Source of the DNA: Luteitalea pratensis
Lineage (GTDB): Bacteria; Acidobacteriota; Vicinamibacteria; Vicinamibacterales; Vicinamibacteraceae
NCBI RefSeq assembly: GCF_001618865.1
Contig: NZ_CP015136.1
Span: forward strand, 372,001 to 436,000
DNA length: 64,000 nucleotides
Reading direction: 5' to 3'
Part shown: positions 27,132-36,248 of the stretch, piece after piece
Numbering within the stretch: position 1 is the first letter of the stretch
Layout of the letters: every line of letters starts with the position of its first letter
Notes under the pieces: model-generated
What the model saw: only the letters and a program-made list of their open reading frames with translations
The model's database searches: none
What the model was told of the DNA's origin: nothing
Translations under genes and position numbers: made by a program

Positions 27132-28043
27132 ATGCAGGTGCTTGCCCACAAGCTTCGCTACGCCGACGGGCAGTTCCGCGGCACATCCGGGGTGATCGCG
27201 ACAGCCGTCCTCGAGGGGCCCTCTGGCATCGCCTTGGTCGATCCCGGTCCGACCAGCGATCTCTCGTCGCTCGAAGCCGACCTCGCTTCAGGTGGACTCT
27301 CCCTTGACGACGTGGAGGCGTTGCTTCTGACGCACATCCACCTCGACCATGCCGGCGCCACGGGCACGATCGTGCGGCGCCGGCCGGGGTGCCGGGTCTA
27401 CGTGCACGAGCGTGGAGCGCGCCACATGGCGTCGCCGGAGAAGCTCATCGCCAGTGCGACGCAGATATATGGCGACCAGATGGGTCCGCTCTGGGGCGAG
27501 TTCGCGGCAGTGCCCGAAACGAACCTTCATGTGCTGCGTGGCGGCGAGCAGATCCAGGCGGCCGGGCATGACCTGGAGGTCGCCTACACACCCGGACACG
27601 CCCAGCATCACGTCAGCTACTTCCACCGTGCGTCGCGAACCGCCTTCGTGGGCGACACCGGGGGGTGCCGCACCGCGGTGATGCGAACAGTGATGCCGCC
27701 GACCCCGCCGCCCGACATCGACGTCGCCGCCTGGCACGCCAGCGTCGCGCGGATCCTCGAATGGCAGCCCGAGGCACTGTTCATGACGCATTTCGGCCCC
27801 GTGACGGCCGTTGCCGCGCACCTGGGCGAACTGCTGGACCGCCTGGAGGTGATGCAGCAGCTCGCGAGGCGGCTCCTGGCCGACCAGGGCTTGTCCGAGG
27901 AGGAGCGGGAGAGCGGCTTCGTCGAGCAACTCCGCGGCATCTTCCGGCAGCAACTGTCTGAGGTGGAGCTGCGGCGCCTCGAACTCGGTGTCCCGTTTGG
28001 CATGTGCTGGGGCGGGCTCGCGCGCGCGCTGCGAAAAGCGTGA
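27132..28043 (+). CDS. Metallo-beta-lactamase fold hydrolase
   Basis: A 303-residue MBL-fold enzyme. The metal-binding motif THIHLDHAG lies near residue 65, and further ligands are in the TPGHAQHHVSY, FVGDTGG and MTHFGP segments. The C-terminal helical part (SEEERESGFVEQLRGIFRQQL) is additional. The substrate is unknown, and thioesters or hydroxy-acyl conjugates are common for this type. The start ATG 27132 is chosen because the upstream in-frame extension is the duplicated repeat. Confidence 0.86.
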   Translation: MQVLAHKLRYADGQFRGTSGVIATAVLEGPSGIALVDPGPTSDLSSLEADLASGGLSLDDVEALLLTHIHLDHAGATGTIVRRRPGCRVYVHERGARHMASPEKLIASATQIYGDQMGPLWGEFAAVPETNLHVLRGGEQIQAAGHDLEVAYTPGHAQHHVSYFHRASRTAFVGDTGGCRTAVMRTVMPPTPPPDIDVAAWHASVARILEWQPEALFMTHFGPVTAVAAHLGELLDRLEVMQQLARRLLADQGLSEEERESGFVEQLRGIFRQQLSEVELRRLELGVPFGMCWGGLARALRKA

Positions 28044-28100
28044 GCGCGCGCAATGCTGCAATGCCGGAGTGTCGAAAGCCGAGCTCGCCGGAACGTTGAC

Positions 28101-28120
28101 CGCCGACCTGAAGGTCGGCG
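28101..28120. repeat. Hairpin repeat, CGCCGACCT arm variant
   Basis: CGCCGACCT-GA-AGGTCGGCG is a perfect 9-bp palindromic stem followed by GCTAC. It differs from the GTCGACCT copies at the same position in both arms, so pairing is kept. Confidence 0.75.
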
Positions 28121-28228
28121 GCTACAGTCCTCGGCGGAGCCGTCGACCTTGGTCCGCACGTCGCGGCTGCACGATGACGCCCTGCAATGGCGACTCACGA
28201 GGGCGTCGCGAGCGCTCCGCGCCTGTTC

Positions 28229-28254
28229 GTAGGCGTCGACCTTCAGGTCGACGC
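28229..28254. repeat. GTCGAC hairpin repeat (GCG/CGC arms)
   Basis: GCGTCGACCT (28233-28242) and AGGTCGACGC (28245-28254) pair perfectly around TC, preceded by the conserved GTAG edge. It lies just upstream of the PQQ dehydrogenase gene. Confidence 0.78.
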
Positions 28255-28294
28255 AAGACTTCGCTCTCCCAGATCGCGTAGATTGCCGCCACCG

Positions 28295-30340
28295 ATGCGC
28301 CATCTCGCCTTCCTGCCGGCCGCTGCCTGCGCGCTGGCCGTCCTGACATCCGCGCGGCCGGCCGCTGCGCAACCGGCCGATTCCCGAGTTGCACAGCTCT
28401 TTACCGACCGCTGCGCGCCCTGCCACGGCGGTGACGGGCGAGGCGCGGAGCGCGGCCCGGACATCGTGACGACCCCGGCCGCGGGCCGCCGGTCAGCCGC
28501 CGACGTCGCACGGGTGATTCGCGAGGGCATTCCCGGCGGTGGCATGCCGCCGGTCGCGCTGGCCACCGGCGACATCGACGTAGTCGCTGGGCACGTCCGC
28601 GCACTCGTGGATCAGGCAAAGACGCCGCCGTCATGGCCGCGCGTGCGCGCCATCCTCGGCGATGGCACCCTTCTCGAGGGACTGGTCCTCGCCGAGGGCG
28701 CCAGCGACGTCCACGTGCTGCGTGACGACGGTGCGTTGGCGACGGTGGAGCGCACGAAAGCGCGATCGGTCGAGACAATCGGGCGCGCGCCGATGCCGAC
28801 GCTCACTCCGCGCGCCGGGCCCACACCCGTCTCGGCAGGCGACTGGGCCACGTACAACGGCGACATTGCCGGCAATCGCCACACGCGCCTGCCGCAAATC
28901 ACGCCGGCCAACGTCTCCGGCTTGCGGCTCGCCTGGACGTTCGCCGTGCCAGGCGCGCGCTACCTCCGCGCGACGCCACTCGTGATCGACGGCGTGATGT
29001 ACGTCACCGCCCCGAACGAGGTGTTCGCCCTCGACGCCCACACCGGACGCCAGATCTGGCATGTCCGCCAGCCCCGCACGCCGGGCGTGATTGGTGACGC
29101 CGGCGCCGGCGTCAACCGCGGTGTGGCGATCGACGGCGATCGCCTCTTCATGGTGACCGACGATGCGCGGTTGCTGGCCTTGCATCGCGGCAACGGGCAG
29201 GCCCTGTGGGATACCCGCATGGCCGACTTCCGCCAGCACTACGGCGCGACGTCGGCGCCGCTGGTGGTCGGCAATCTCGTGATCACGGGAATATCGGGTG
29301 GCGACGAGGGCGCGCGCGGTTTCGTGGCTGCCCACGAGGTCGCTACGGGCCGCGAGGTCTGGCGCTTCTGGTCGGTGCCGGCGCGTGGAGAACCGGGGTC
29401 GGAGACCTGGCAGGGCACGGCGATCGATCATCCGTGCGCCGCGCCGTGGCTGACCGGGTCATACGACGCCGATCTCGATCAGTTGCTCTGGACGACCGGC
29501 AACCCGTGCCCCGACTACAACGGCAACGAACGCCGCGGCGACAACCTGTGGTCGAACTCGGTGGTCTCGCTCGATCCAAAGACCGGTGACATGCGCTGGT
29601 ACTTCCAGTTCACGCCACACGATCTGAACGACTGGGACGCGGTCCAGACCGTCATTGCCGTCGATGCCCCGTTCGCAGGTAAGCCTCGCCGTTTGCTCCT
29701 CCAGGCCAACCGCAATGGCTTCTTCTACGTGCTGGATCGCGAGACGGGCAAGCCCTTGCGCGCCACGGCGTTCAGCCGCACCCTGAACTGGGCGACAGGC
29801 ATCGACACCAGCGGGCGTCCACAGCGGATCGCGGGCATCGAACCGTCGGTGCGCGGCACGATCGTCTGCCCGTCGGTCGAGGGCGCCACCAACTGGATGT
29901 CGCCCGCTTACAACCCGGACACGGGGCTGTACTACGTGCAGGCGCTGGAGCGCTGCAGCGTGTTCCAGAAATCGTCGCGCGGCTTCGAGCCGGGCGAGTC
30001 GTTCTACGGCGGCAGCACGCGCCGCGTCCCTGGCGAAACCGGCGGCAAGGTCCTGCGGGCCATCGACGTCGCCACCGGCCGCATCGCCTGGGAACTGCCA
30101 CAGGTCGGACAGGGCGATTCATGGGCCGGCGTCCTGTCCACGGCCTCCGGCCTGGTCTTCACGGGCGAGGACGATGGGTCGTTCACTGCGCTGGATGCGC
30201 GTGACGGGCGCCGGCTCTGGCAGTTCGCCGCCAATGCGGCATGGCGCGCTTCGCCGATGACCTACACGGCACGCGGCCGCCAGCACGTCGCGATTGCCGG
30301 CGGCGGGGTCGTTTACGCGTTCGCGCTGGCGCAACAGTGA
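28295..30340 (+). CDS. PQQ-dependent dehydrogenase with N-terminal cytochrome c domain
   Basis: A 681-residue periplasmic quinoprotein. A signal peptide is followed by a cytochrome c domain with C40-AP-C43-H44 and then an eight-bladed PQQ propeller (WATYNGDIAGNRHTRLPQI onward) with the alcohol-dehydrogenase-type PGSETWQGTAIDHPC and SNSVVSLDPKTGDMRWYFQFTPHDLNDWDA signatures. It would oxidise an alcohol or sugar and hand electrons to its own haem. The usual order in quinohaemoproteins is propeller first, so the N-terminal haem is notable. ATG 28295 is chosen because it begins the signal peptide; the upstream extension is repeat sequence. Confidence 0.9.
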   Translation: MRHLAFLPAAACALAVLTSARPAAAQPADSRVAQLFTDRCAPCHGGDGRGAERGPDIVTTPAAGRRSAADVARVIREGIPGGGMPPVALATGDIDVVAGHVRALVDQAKTPPSWPRVRAILGDGTLLEGLVLAEGASDVHVLRDDGALATVERTKARSVETIGRAPMPTLTPRAGPTPVSAGDWATYNGDIAGNRHTRLPQITPANVSGLRLAWTFAVPGARYLRATPLVIDGVMYVTAPNEVFALDAHTGRQIWHVRQPRTPGVIGDAGAGVNRGVAIDGDRLFMVTDDARLLALHRGNGQALWDTRMADFRQHYGATSAPLVVGNLVITGISGGDEGARGFVAAHEVATGREVWRFWSVPARGEPGSETWQGTAIDHPCAAPWLTGSYDADLDQLLWTTGNPCPDYNGNERRGDNLWSNSVVSLDPKTGDMRWYFQFTPHDLNDWDAVQTVIAVDAPFAGKPRRLLLQANRNGFFYVLDRETGKPLRATAFSRTLNWATGIDTSGRPQRIAGIEPSVRGTIVCPSVEGATNWMSPAYNPDTGLYYVQALERCSVFQKSSRGFEPGESFYGGSTRRVPGETGGKVLRAIDVATGRIAWELPQVGQGDSWAGVLSTASGLVFTGEDDGSFTALDARDGRRLWQFAANAAWRASPMTYTARGRQHVAIAGGGVVYAFALAQQ

Positions 30341-30429
30341 GCGCTCACCTGAGATGCCGCGATGCCGCGATGCCGAATGCGGAAATTCGAAGAGCAAAGG
30401 CCCAAGGCCGAAGGACCACCGCCGGAACC

Positions 30430-30489
30430 TGACCGTCGACCTGACTTGTCCGCCGTAGCCTTGGCGAAGGTGGAAGGTCGACGGCTACG
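30430..30489. repeat. Long GTCGAC hairpin repeat, 60-bp copy
   Basis: The outer arms CCGTCGACCT and AGGTCGACGG, plus an inner CCGTAGCCTTGGCGAAGG core, make a cruciform-capable 60-bp unit. The copy at 37848-37907 is identical over all 60 bp. Confidence 0.9.
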
Positions 30490-30574
30490 GGAGAAAACGC
30501 CGACCGCTGAACGCCGAACGCTGGAACTCGAAGGCCGAAGGCCGAAAAGAGGAAGGCCGAGTCCTGCCGTGAGG

Positions 30575-30600
30575 TGTAGCCGTCGAGCTTGCTCGACGGG
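30575..30600. repeat. GTCGA hairpin repeat (CCG/CGG arms)
   Basis: CCGTCGAGC-TT-GCTCGACGG is a perfect stem, followed by GCGCCTC as in the copy at 37943. Confidence 0.75.
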
Positions 30601-30659
30601 CGCCTCATGACGGCGCAGGAATCAGCGCGCTTCGCATCGGTCGGTGTACAGTTCCGCGC

Positions 30660-31952
30660 ATGCGCAGAGCCGTCCTGTTTGCCGCCCTCGGCCTCCTCGT
30701 GTCTCCGCTCGCCGCGCAGGGGCCGGCCGAGTACGACTTCCTCATCAAGGGCGGTCGTGTCATCGACCCGCGCAACTCGCTCGACGCGGTGCGCGACGTG
30801 GCGATCAAGGACGGCAAGATTGCCGCCGTGGCGACCGACATCGCCGCCACCCGGGCGATGAAGGCCGTCGACGCACGCGGGCTTGTCGTTACGCCAGGCC
30901 TCATCGACCTTCACGTGCACGTGTTCCCCGGCGAGAAGCTGCGTGACTACGCCGGTGGTGACTGGAGTGTCTTTCCGGACGGCTTCACGCTGCGCAGCTG
31001 CGTGACCACGGTCAACGACGCCGGCACGTCGGGCTGGCGCAACTTTCCCGACTTCAAGCGCCGCGTCATCGACGAGTCGAAGACCCGCGTCACCGCGTTC
31101 CTCAACATCGTCGGCAACGGCATGGGGTCAGGGCCGATCGAGCAGAACGCCGACGACATGGACGGCGCGGCGACGGCGAAGATGGCGTTGCAGCACAAGG
31201 GCGTCGTCGTGGGCATCAAGAGCGCGCATTACAACGGCACGGACTGGAAGCCGTACGAGCAGGCGGTGATTGCCGGGCAGCAGGCCGACATCCCGGTGAT
31301 GATCGATTTCGGCGGCAACGTGAAGGCCGGCCGGACGCTCATGGACCTGTTCATGAAGTACCTGCGCCCGGGCGACATCTTCACGCACATGTATGGCGGC
31401 GTGCGCGGCGAGTTCGACGCGGCAACGAAGGGGCCGAGCGCGGCGATGATCGAGGGGCGAAAGCGCGGCATCATCTTCGACGTCGGTCACGGCGGCACGA
31501 GCTTGCGCTATTCGGCAGCCATTCCGATGATCCAGAAGGGCTTCCTGCCCGATTCGATCTCGACCGACCTGCACACGAGCAGCATGAACTCGGCGATGAA
31601 GGACATGCTCAACGTGATGGGCAAGTTCCTGGCAATGGGCGTGCCACTGGGGGACGTCATCGGTCAGTCCACGTGGAACCCGGCGCGCGAGATCAAGCTG
31701 GAGTCGCTCGGCCACCTGTCGGTCGGCGCCACCGCCGACGTTTCGGTGCTGCGCGTGGAGCAGGGGCGTTTCGGTTTCGTGGACTTCCTCGGGGGCCGTC
31801 TCGAAGGCACGCAGCGTCTCGCCTGCGAACTGACCGTCCGCGATGGCAAGGTCGTGTACGACCTCAACGGGATGATCGCCGACCCCTGGGACACGCTGCC
31901 CGCTACCGCCCGCGGTGGCGATCCGAAGTGGGACCGCACGCGCGGCCACTAG
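30660..31952 (+). CDS. Exported amidohydrolase/deacetylase-family metallohydrolase
   Basis: A 430-residue exported enzyme of the amidohydrolase superfamily. The signal peptide (RAVLFAALGLLVSPLAAQ) precedes the beta-sandwich start (YDFLIKGGRVIDP), the metal motif PGLIDLHVHVFPG near residue 90, a lysine-containing GVVVGIKSAH segment that may be the carbamylated bridge, a VGHGG segment and the late STDLHTSS motif. The closest resemblance is to the amidohydrolase/deacetylase (dihydroorotase-like, EF_0837-type) group. The substrate is unknown. Confidence 0.87.
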   Translation: MRRAVLFAALGLLVSPLAAQGPAEYDFLIKGGRVIDPRNSLDAVRDVAIKDGKIAAVATDIAATRAMKAVDARGLVVTPGLIDLHVHVFPGEKLRDYAGGDWSVFPDGFTLRSCVTTVNDAGTSGWRNFPDFKRRVIDESKTRVTAFLNIVGNGMGSGPIEQNADDMDGAATAKMALQHKGVVVGIKSAHYNGTDWKPYEQAVIAGQQADIPVMIDFGGNVKAGRTLMDLFMKYLRPGDIFTHMYGGVRGEFDAATKGPSAAMIEGRKRGIIFDVGHGGTSLRYSAAIPMIQKGFLPDSISTDLHTSSMNSAMKDMLNVMGKFLAMGVPLGDVIGQSTWNPAREIKLESLGHLSVGATADVSVLRVEQGRFGFVDFLGGRLEGTQRLACELTVRDGKVVYDLNGMIADPWDTLPATARGGDPKWDRTRGH

Positions 31953-32268
31953 GTCGGAACGCCTCCGGCTCGCCGTGCGAAGCCGACGGCCTGCCGCCTA
32001 CAGCCTGCGGCCACCGAATACGCCTCGGGCTTACGGCTTGTGGCCTGACCTTGCTGCGGCACACCATGCGCATCCGGCCCTAGGCATCAGGCATCTGGCA
32101 TCAGGCATGACGTAGGTAGGGCCGGCTCTCCGAGCCCGGCCCTGTCCTGCGCCGTGCTCAGGCGGGGTCACGCCGGTGAGCGCGCGCGTTCGCGTCCGGC
32201 AGTTGCGCACCGGTATTCCGGGCACTGCTCCGGGTGTATGGTGAGGGCACAGCTCATACGAATGCGCC
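31953..32268. other. Repeat-filled gap before the HEFAH protein
   Basis: These 316 bp contain GCCTGCGG-type words (32000-32050), the heptamer array CATCAGG/CATCTGG (32078-32109) and one GGGCCGG palindrome (32116-32142). No gene is seen. Confidence 0.65.
32116..32142. repeat. GGGCCGG palindromic repeat (second family)
   Basis: GTAGGGCCGGCTCTCC is followed by GAGCCCGGCCC, an imperfect inverted repeat. Variants occur at 37789 and 38047, and an exact 27-bp reverse-complement copy lies inside the gene at 61143. Confidence 0.82.
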
Positions 32269-32943
32269 GTGTCCACGGTCCAACTGCAGGCCTCCGAGTT
32301 GTCGTCGCGTCGACGCCCTGTCCCGGTGCTGATTCTCGCGCTGGCGCTGGTCGCCGCCGGCGGGCTGTGGACGACCCTGCAGCGACGGGCCGCATCGACG
32401 CGCTTCGAGGCCGGGCTCGTGTTCGTCGCCGGCGCCTGTGACCTGTCGCCCGGTGTCGCCCGCGCCCTCGGCGGACCGCTCACGAGCGCCGACTGCGCCG
32501 CCATCGAACGGATCGCCCGCGCTGAGGTGGTGGCCGCATTCGCCGGGCTTCGCGTCGACCTGAACGCGGATCCTGCCGCGTTCTGGACGGTGCACGTCAG
32601 GGCGTTCGTGCCATCGCGGTCGCGAACCCTCGGCGCCGCGGGCGCCTCACTCGCCTTCGGTCCGCTCGGTGGTCGCGGCATGGTAGGGCTCATGCCGCTC
32701 ACGGGACAGGCGCTGCGGTACGCGCCGTCGAATGCATCCCGCGCCGAGATCGTCGCCGGGATCGGTAGAGGAGTCGGCCGCTCGGTCGTTCACGAGTTCG
32801 CGCACCAGATCGCCGGTGGCCAAATCGACAGCACGGACGCCTCCACCTACGAGTACAACTCGGTCGACCGCCCGGCCCAGTACTACGGCGCACTCCACTG
32901 GGGCGACGCGGGTACGCGCGTGCGCTCGCGTCTGGGCAGGTAG
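32269..32943 (+). CDS. Membrane-anchored HEXXH putative metalloprotease
   Basis: A 224-residue protein I do not recognise. A single membrane segment (VPVLILALALVAAGGLW, about 18-34) suggests an exported, anchored domain. The motif H175-EFA-H179 followed by Q and the downstream EYNSVDRPAQYYGALHW are what a zinc metalloprotease site looks like, with Glu or Asp in the downstream segment as a possible third ligand. The start is GTG 32269. The gene stands alone between repeat-filled gaps. Catalytic activity is a guess from the motif. Confidence 0.6.
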   Translation: MSTVQLQASELSSRRRPVPVLILALALVAAGGLWTTLQRRAASTRFEAGLVFVAGACDLSPGVARALGGPLTSADCAAIERIARAEVVAAFAGLRVDLNADPAAFWTVHVRAFVPSRSRTLGAAGASLAFGPLGGRGMVGLMPLTGQALRYAPSNASRAEIVAGIGRGVGRSVVHEFAHQIAGGQIDSTDASTYEYNSVDRPAQYYGALHWGDAGTRVRSRLGR

Positions 32944-32944
32944 G

Positions 32945-33010
32945 TCATGCCTGATGCCTGATGCCTCATGCCTCAGGCCTCAGGTCTCAGGCCTCAGGGC
33001 TCAGGTCCTC
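32945..33010. repeat. Heptamer tandem array (CTGATGC / CTCATGC / CTCAGGC)
   Basis: Nine or so 7-bp units drift from CTGATGC through CTCATGC to CTCAGGC/CTCAGGT, showing unit-by-unit divergence within one array. It follows the stop of the HEFAH gene. Confidence 0.9.
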
Positions 33011-33050
33011 ACGCGTACCTGCGGACGGCGGGAAGAATGACCAGAACGGC

Positions 33051-33069
33051 GCCCGCCGACCAGGCGGGC
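33051..33069. other. GC-rich hairpin between convergent genes
   Basis: GCCCGCC-GACCA-GGCGGGC forms a 7-bp stem between the HEFAH gene and the substrate-binding protein gene. There is no T-tract, so a role as terminator is uncertain. Confidence 0.4.
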
Positions 33070-33151
33070 GGCCAGGTTCGGCATCGCGGCATTCTCGGCA
33101 TCGCGGCATTGTTGACCGGCCGACCATGGGACCGGTGAGGCCGGAGCGCTG

Positions 33152-34183
33152 TCACCACGCGAACCGGAACAGGCTCGCCGTGGCTCGCGCCGGGGGCGGC
33201 GGCATGTTGCCGGCCGCCTTGTAGTTGGCGGGCACCGAGGCCCAGTCGCGATAGATGTTGCCGCCGACGTAGAACCGGGGCTGCGTCGACTCCGCGACCG
33301 GAATCGTGGCCGCCTTCGGCTCCTCCACCGGGGAGAAGATCGAATACGCCCGCTTCGGCTCGGTGACACCCTTCGTGTCGTTCCCGGGGATGTACTCGAA
33401 GAGTCCGTCGCCGTCCACGTCGGCCCGGATCCAGTCGACGTGCAGCAGGCGGTGGTACGTGCGATCGGCGATCATGCCGCGCAGCTGCGCATTGAACCGG
33501 TCGATGATGCCCTGCGCGTCGGGGTGCGAGCGCCTGATGACCAGGTACAGCGGGCGCTTGACCATCGGCCTGGTTCCGAGCTGCAGCTTCGCCTGGGCTT
33601 CGCGCGCGTGATTGTCGGCGATGTACTGCACGACGAGATCGTCCATGAGGACGTAGTCCACCTGGCCGCCGAGCAGCTTTGCCAGGCTGTCCTCTTCACT
33701 CGCGGCACGGACGAACGTCGGGCCGCTGTTGTCGACCTCCACGCCGTACGAGTACCCCTCCACCAGCGCGATCCGCCGCCCGGCGAGCGCCGACAATGCC
33801 GTGGCCGAGACGTCCGAACCCTTGCGCCCCACCAGCACGAGCCGGTTCTCGAGGTACGGATCCGAGTAGAGCAGCACTCGCTCGCGTTCGGCATCCCTCC
33901 ATGCGGCCGCGCTGCCGTCGAAGTCGCCACTGAGGAGCATCGTCGTGAACTGACCGGGTGCGACGATCGTCGTCGTCGAAGGCTGGTTGAATCGCGCGAA
34001 GGCGGCTTCGACGAGGTCGAGCGCGAATCTCGGCTGACCGACCTCGTTGGTGAACGGTGGCCATGCCGTGGAGAACAGTCGCAGCGGACGCGTCTGTGCC
34101 GCGCCGAGCCACGCACCAAGTACCGCAACGAGCAGCGCGCCGGTGAGGCCTGCGACGCGTGAGCCAACGAGCATCTTGCGCAT
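33152..34183 (-). CDS. Extracytoplasmic solute-binding (SBP_bac_3-like) protein with extended C-terminus
   Basis: A 343-residue exported protein. The signal peptide (VAGLTGALLVAVLGAWLGAAQ) precedes a type-2 periplasmic binding fold (about 32-250), typical of amino-acid or polar-solute receptors. The last 90 residues are not usual for this family and contain DVDGDGLFE, a calcium-loop-like sequence. No permease or ATPase is adjacent, so it may serve a distant transporter or act as a sensor. A strong AGAAGGAG ribosome site precedes the ATG. Confidence 0.8.
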   Translation of the reverse strand: MRKMLVGSRVAGLTGALLVAVLGAWLGAAQTRPLRLFSTAWPPFTNEVGQPRFALDLVEAAFARFNQPSTTTIVAPGQFTTMLLSGDFDGSAAAWRDAERERVLLYSDPYLENRLVLVGRKGSDVSATALSALAGRRIALVEGYSYGVEVDNSGPTFVRAASEEDSLAKLLGGQVDYVLMDDLVVQYIADNHAREAQAKLQLGTRPMVKRPLYLVIRRSHPDAQGIIDRFNAQLRGMIADRTYHRLLHVDWIRADVDGDGLFEYIPGNDTKGVTEPKRAYSIFSPVEEPKAATIPVAESTQPRFYVGGNIYRDWASVPANYKAAGNMPPPPARATASLFRFAW

Positions 34184-34280
34184 GAGAAGGCTCCTTCTGC
34201 TTCAAGCGTACCGCACTGGGGGCCGCACGCCGCCATGGCCGAGCCGTTCGATCCCTGGCGGCGGCGGCCATCGGTCCGGT

Positions 34281-34415
34281 CGGAGGGCTGGAATGCTGGA
34301 ATGCTGGAATGTCGCAAATGTCGAAGGCTGCCACCTGCACGCCCGCTTGTCGCGCGTGCTTCGCGACACCGCTTTCGACACTCCGGCATTCTCGGCATTG
34401 TCAGCATTTCGATAA
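34281..34415. repeat. Hairpin/heptamer element upstream of pruA
   Basis: Left-hand GGAATGCTGGAATGTCGC heptamers and right-hand CGACACTCCGGCATTCTCGGCATT heptamer-like units (34377-34400) are roughly complementary across an 80-bp centre. The architecture matches the duplicated element at 26874-27131 and, like it, ends directly before a start codon. Confidence 0.7.
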
Positions 34416-34421
34416 ACTCAC

Positions 34422-36071
<1,650 letters not shown>

Positions 36072-36136
36072 CGCTTAACGCTTAACGCCTGACGCCGAGC
36101 CGCAACATCGAACGCCGAAACCACCACGACGACACC

Positions 36137-36192
36137 TAGCCGCCGGACTTCCGCCTTCGCACGAGGCTACGGCGGACAAGTTGTCCGGCGGT
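36137..36192. repeat. Divergent hairpin repeat (GCCGGAC arms)
   Basis: CGCCGGAC (36141-36148) and GTCCGGCG (36183-36190) frame an inner CCGCC...GGCTACGGCGG core. The core matches that of the 60-bp GTCGAC repeat while the outer arms have changed together. Confidence 0.7.
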
Positions 36193-36248
36193 GACCTCGA
36201 GGCGGAGGTACAGTTCCGCCGCGAGAACAGGGCGCAGGAGACATCGCG

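Larger units (their letters stand above)
30341..30659. other. Repeat-filled gap before the amidohydrolase
   Basis: These 319 bp hold GATGCCGC heptamer-like units (30354-30378), AAGGCCC/AAGGCCG heptamers (30386-30415), the 60-bp hairpin repeat (30430-30489), further heptamers (30500-30550) and a short hairpin (30575-30600). No gene is seen. Confidence 0.7.

Noticed and set aside
26755-27186. Long N-terminal extension of the clpS frame and a 297-bp extension of the MBL frame
   Set aside because: Both are read through the duplicated repeat element and have no conserved protein sequence.
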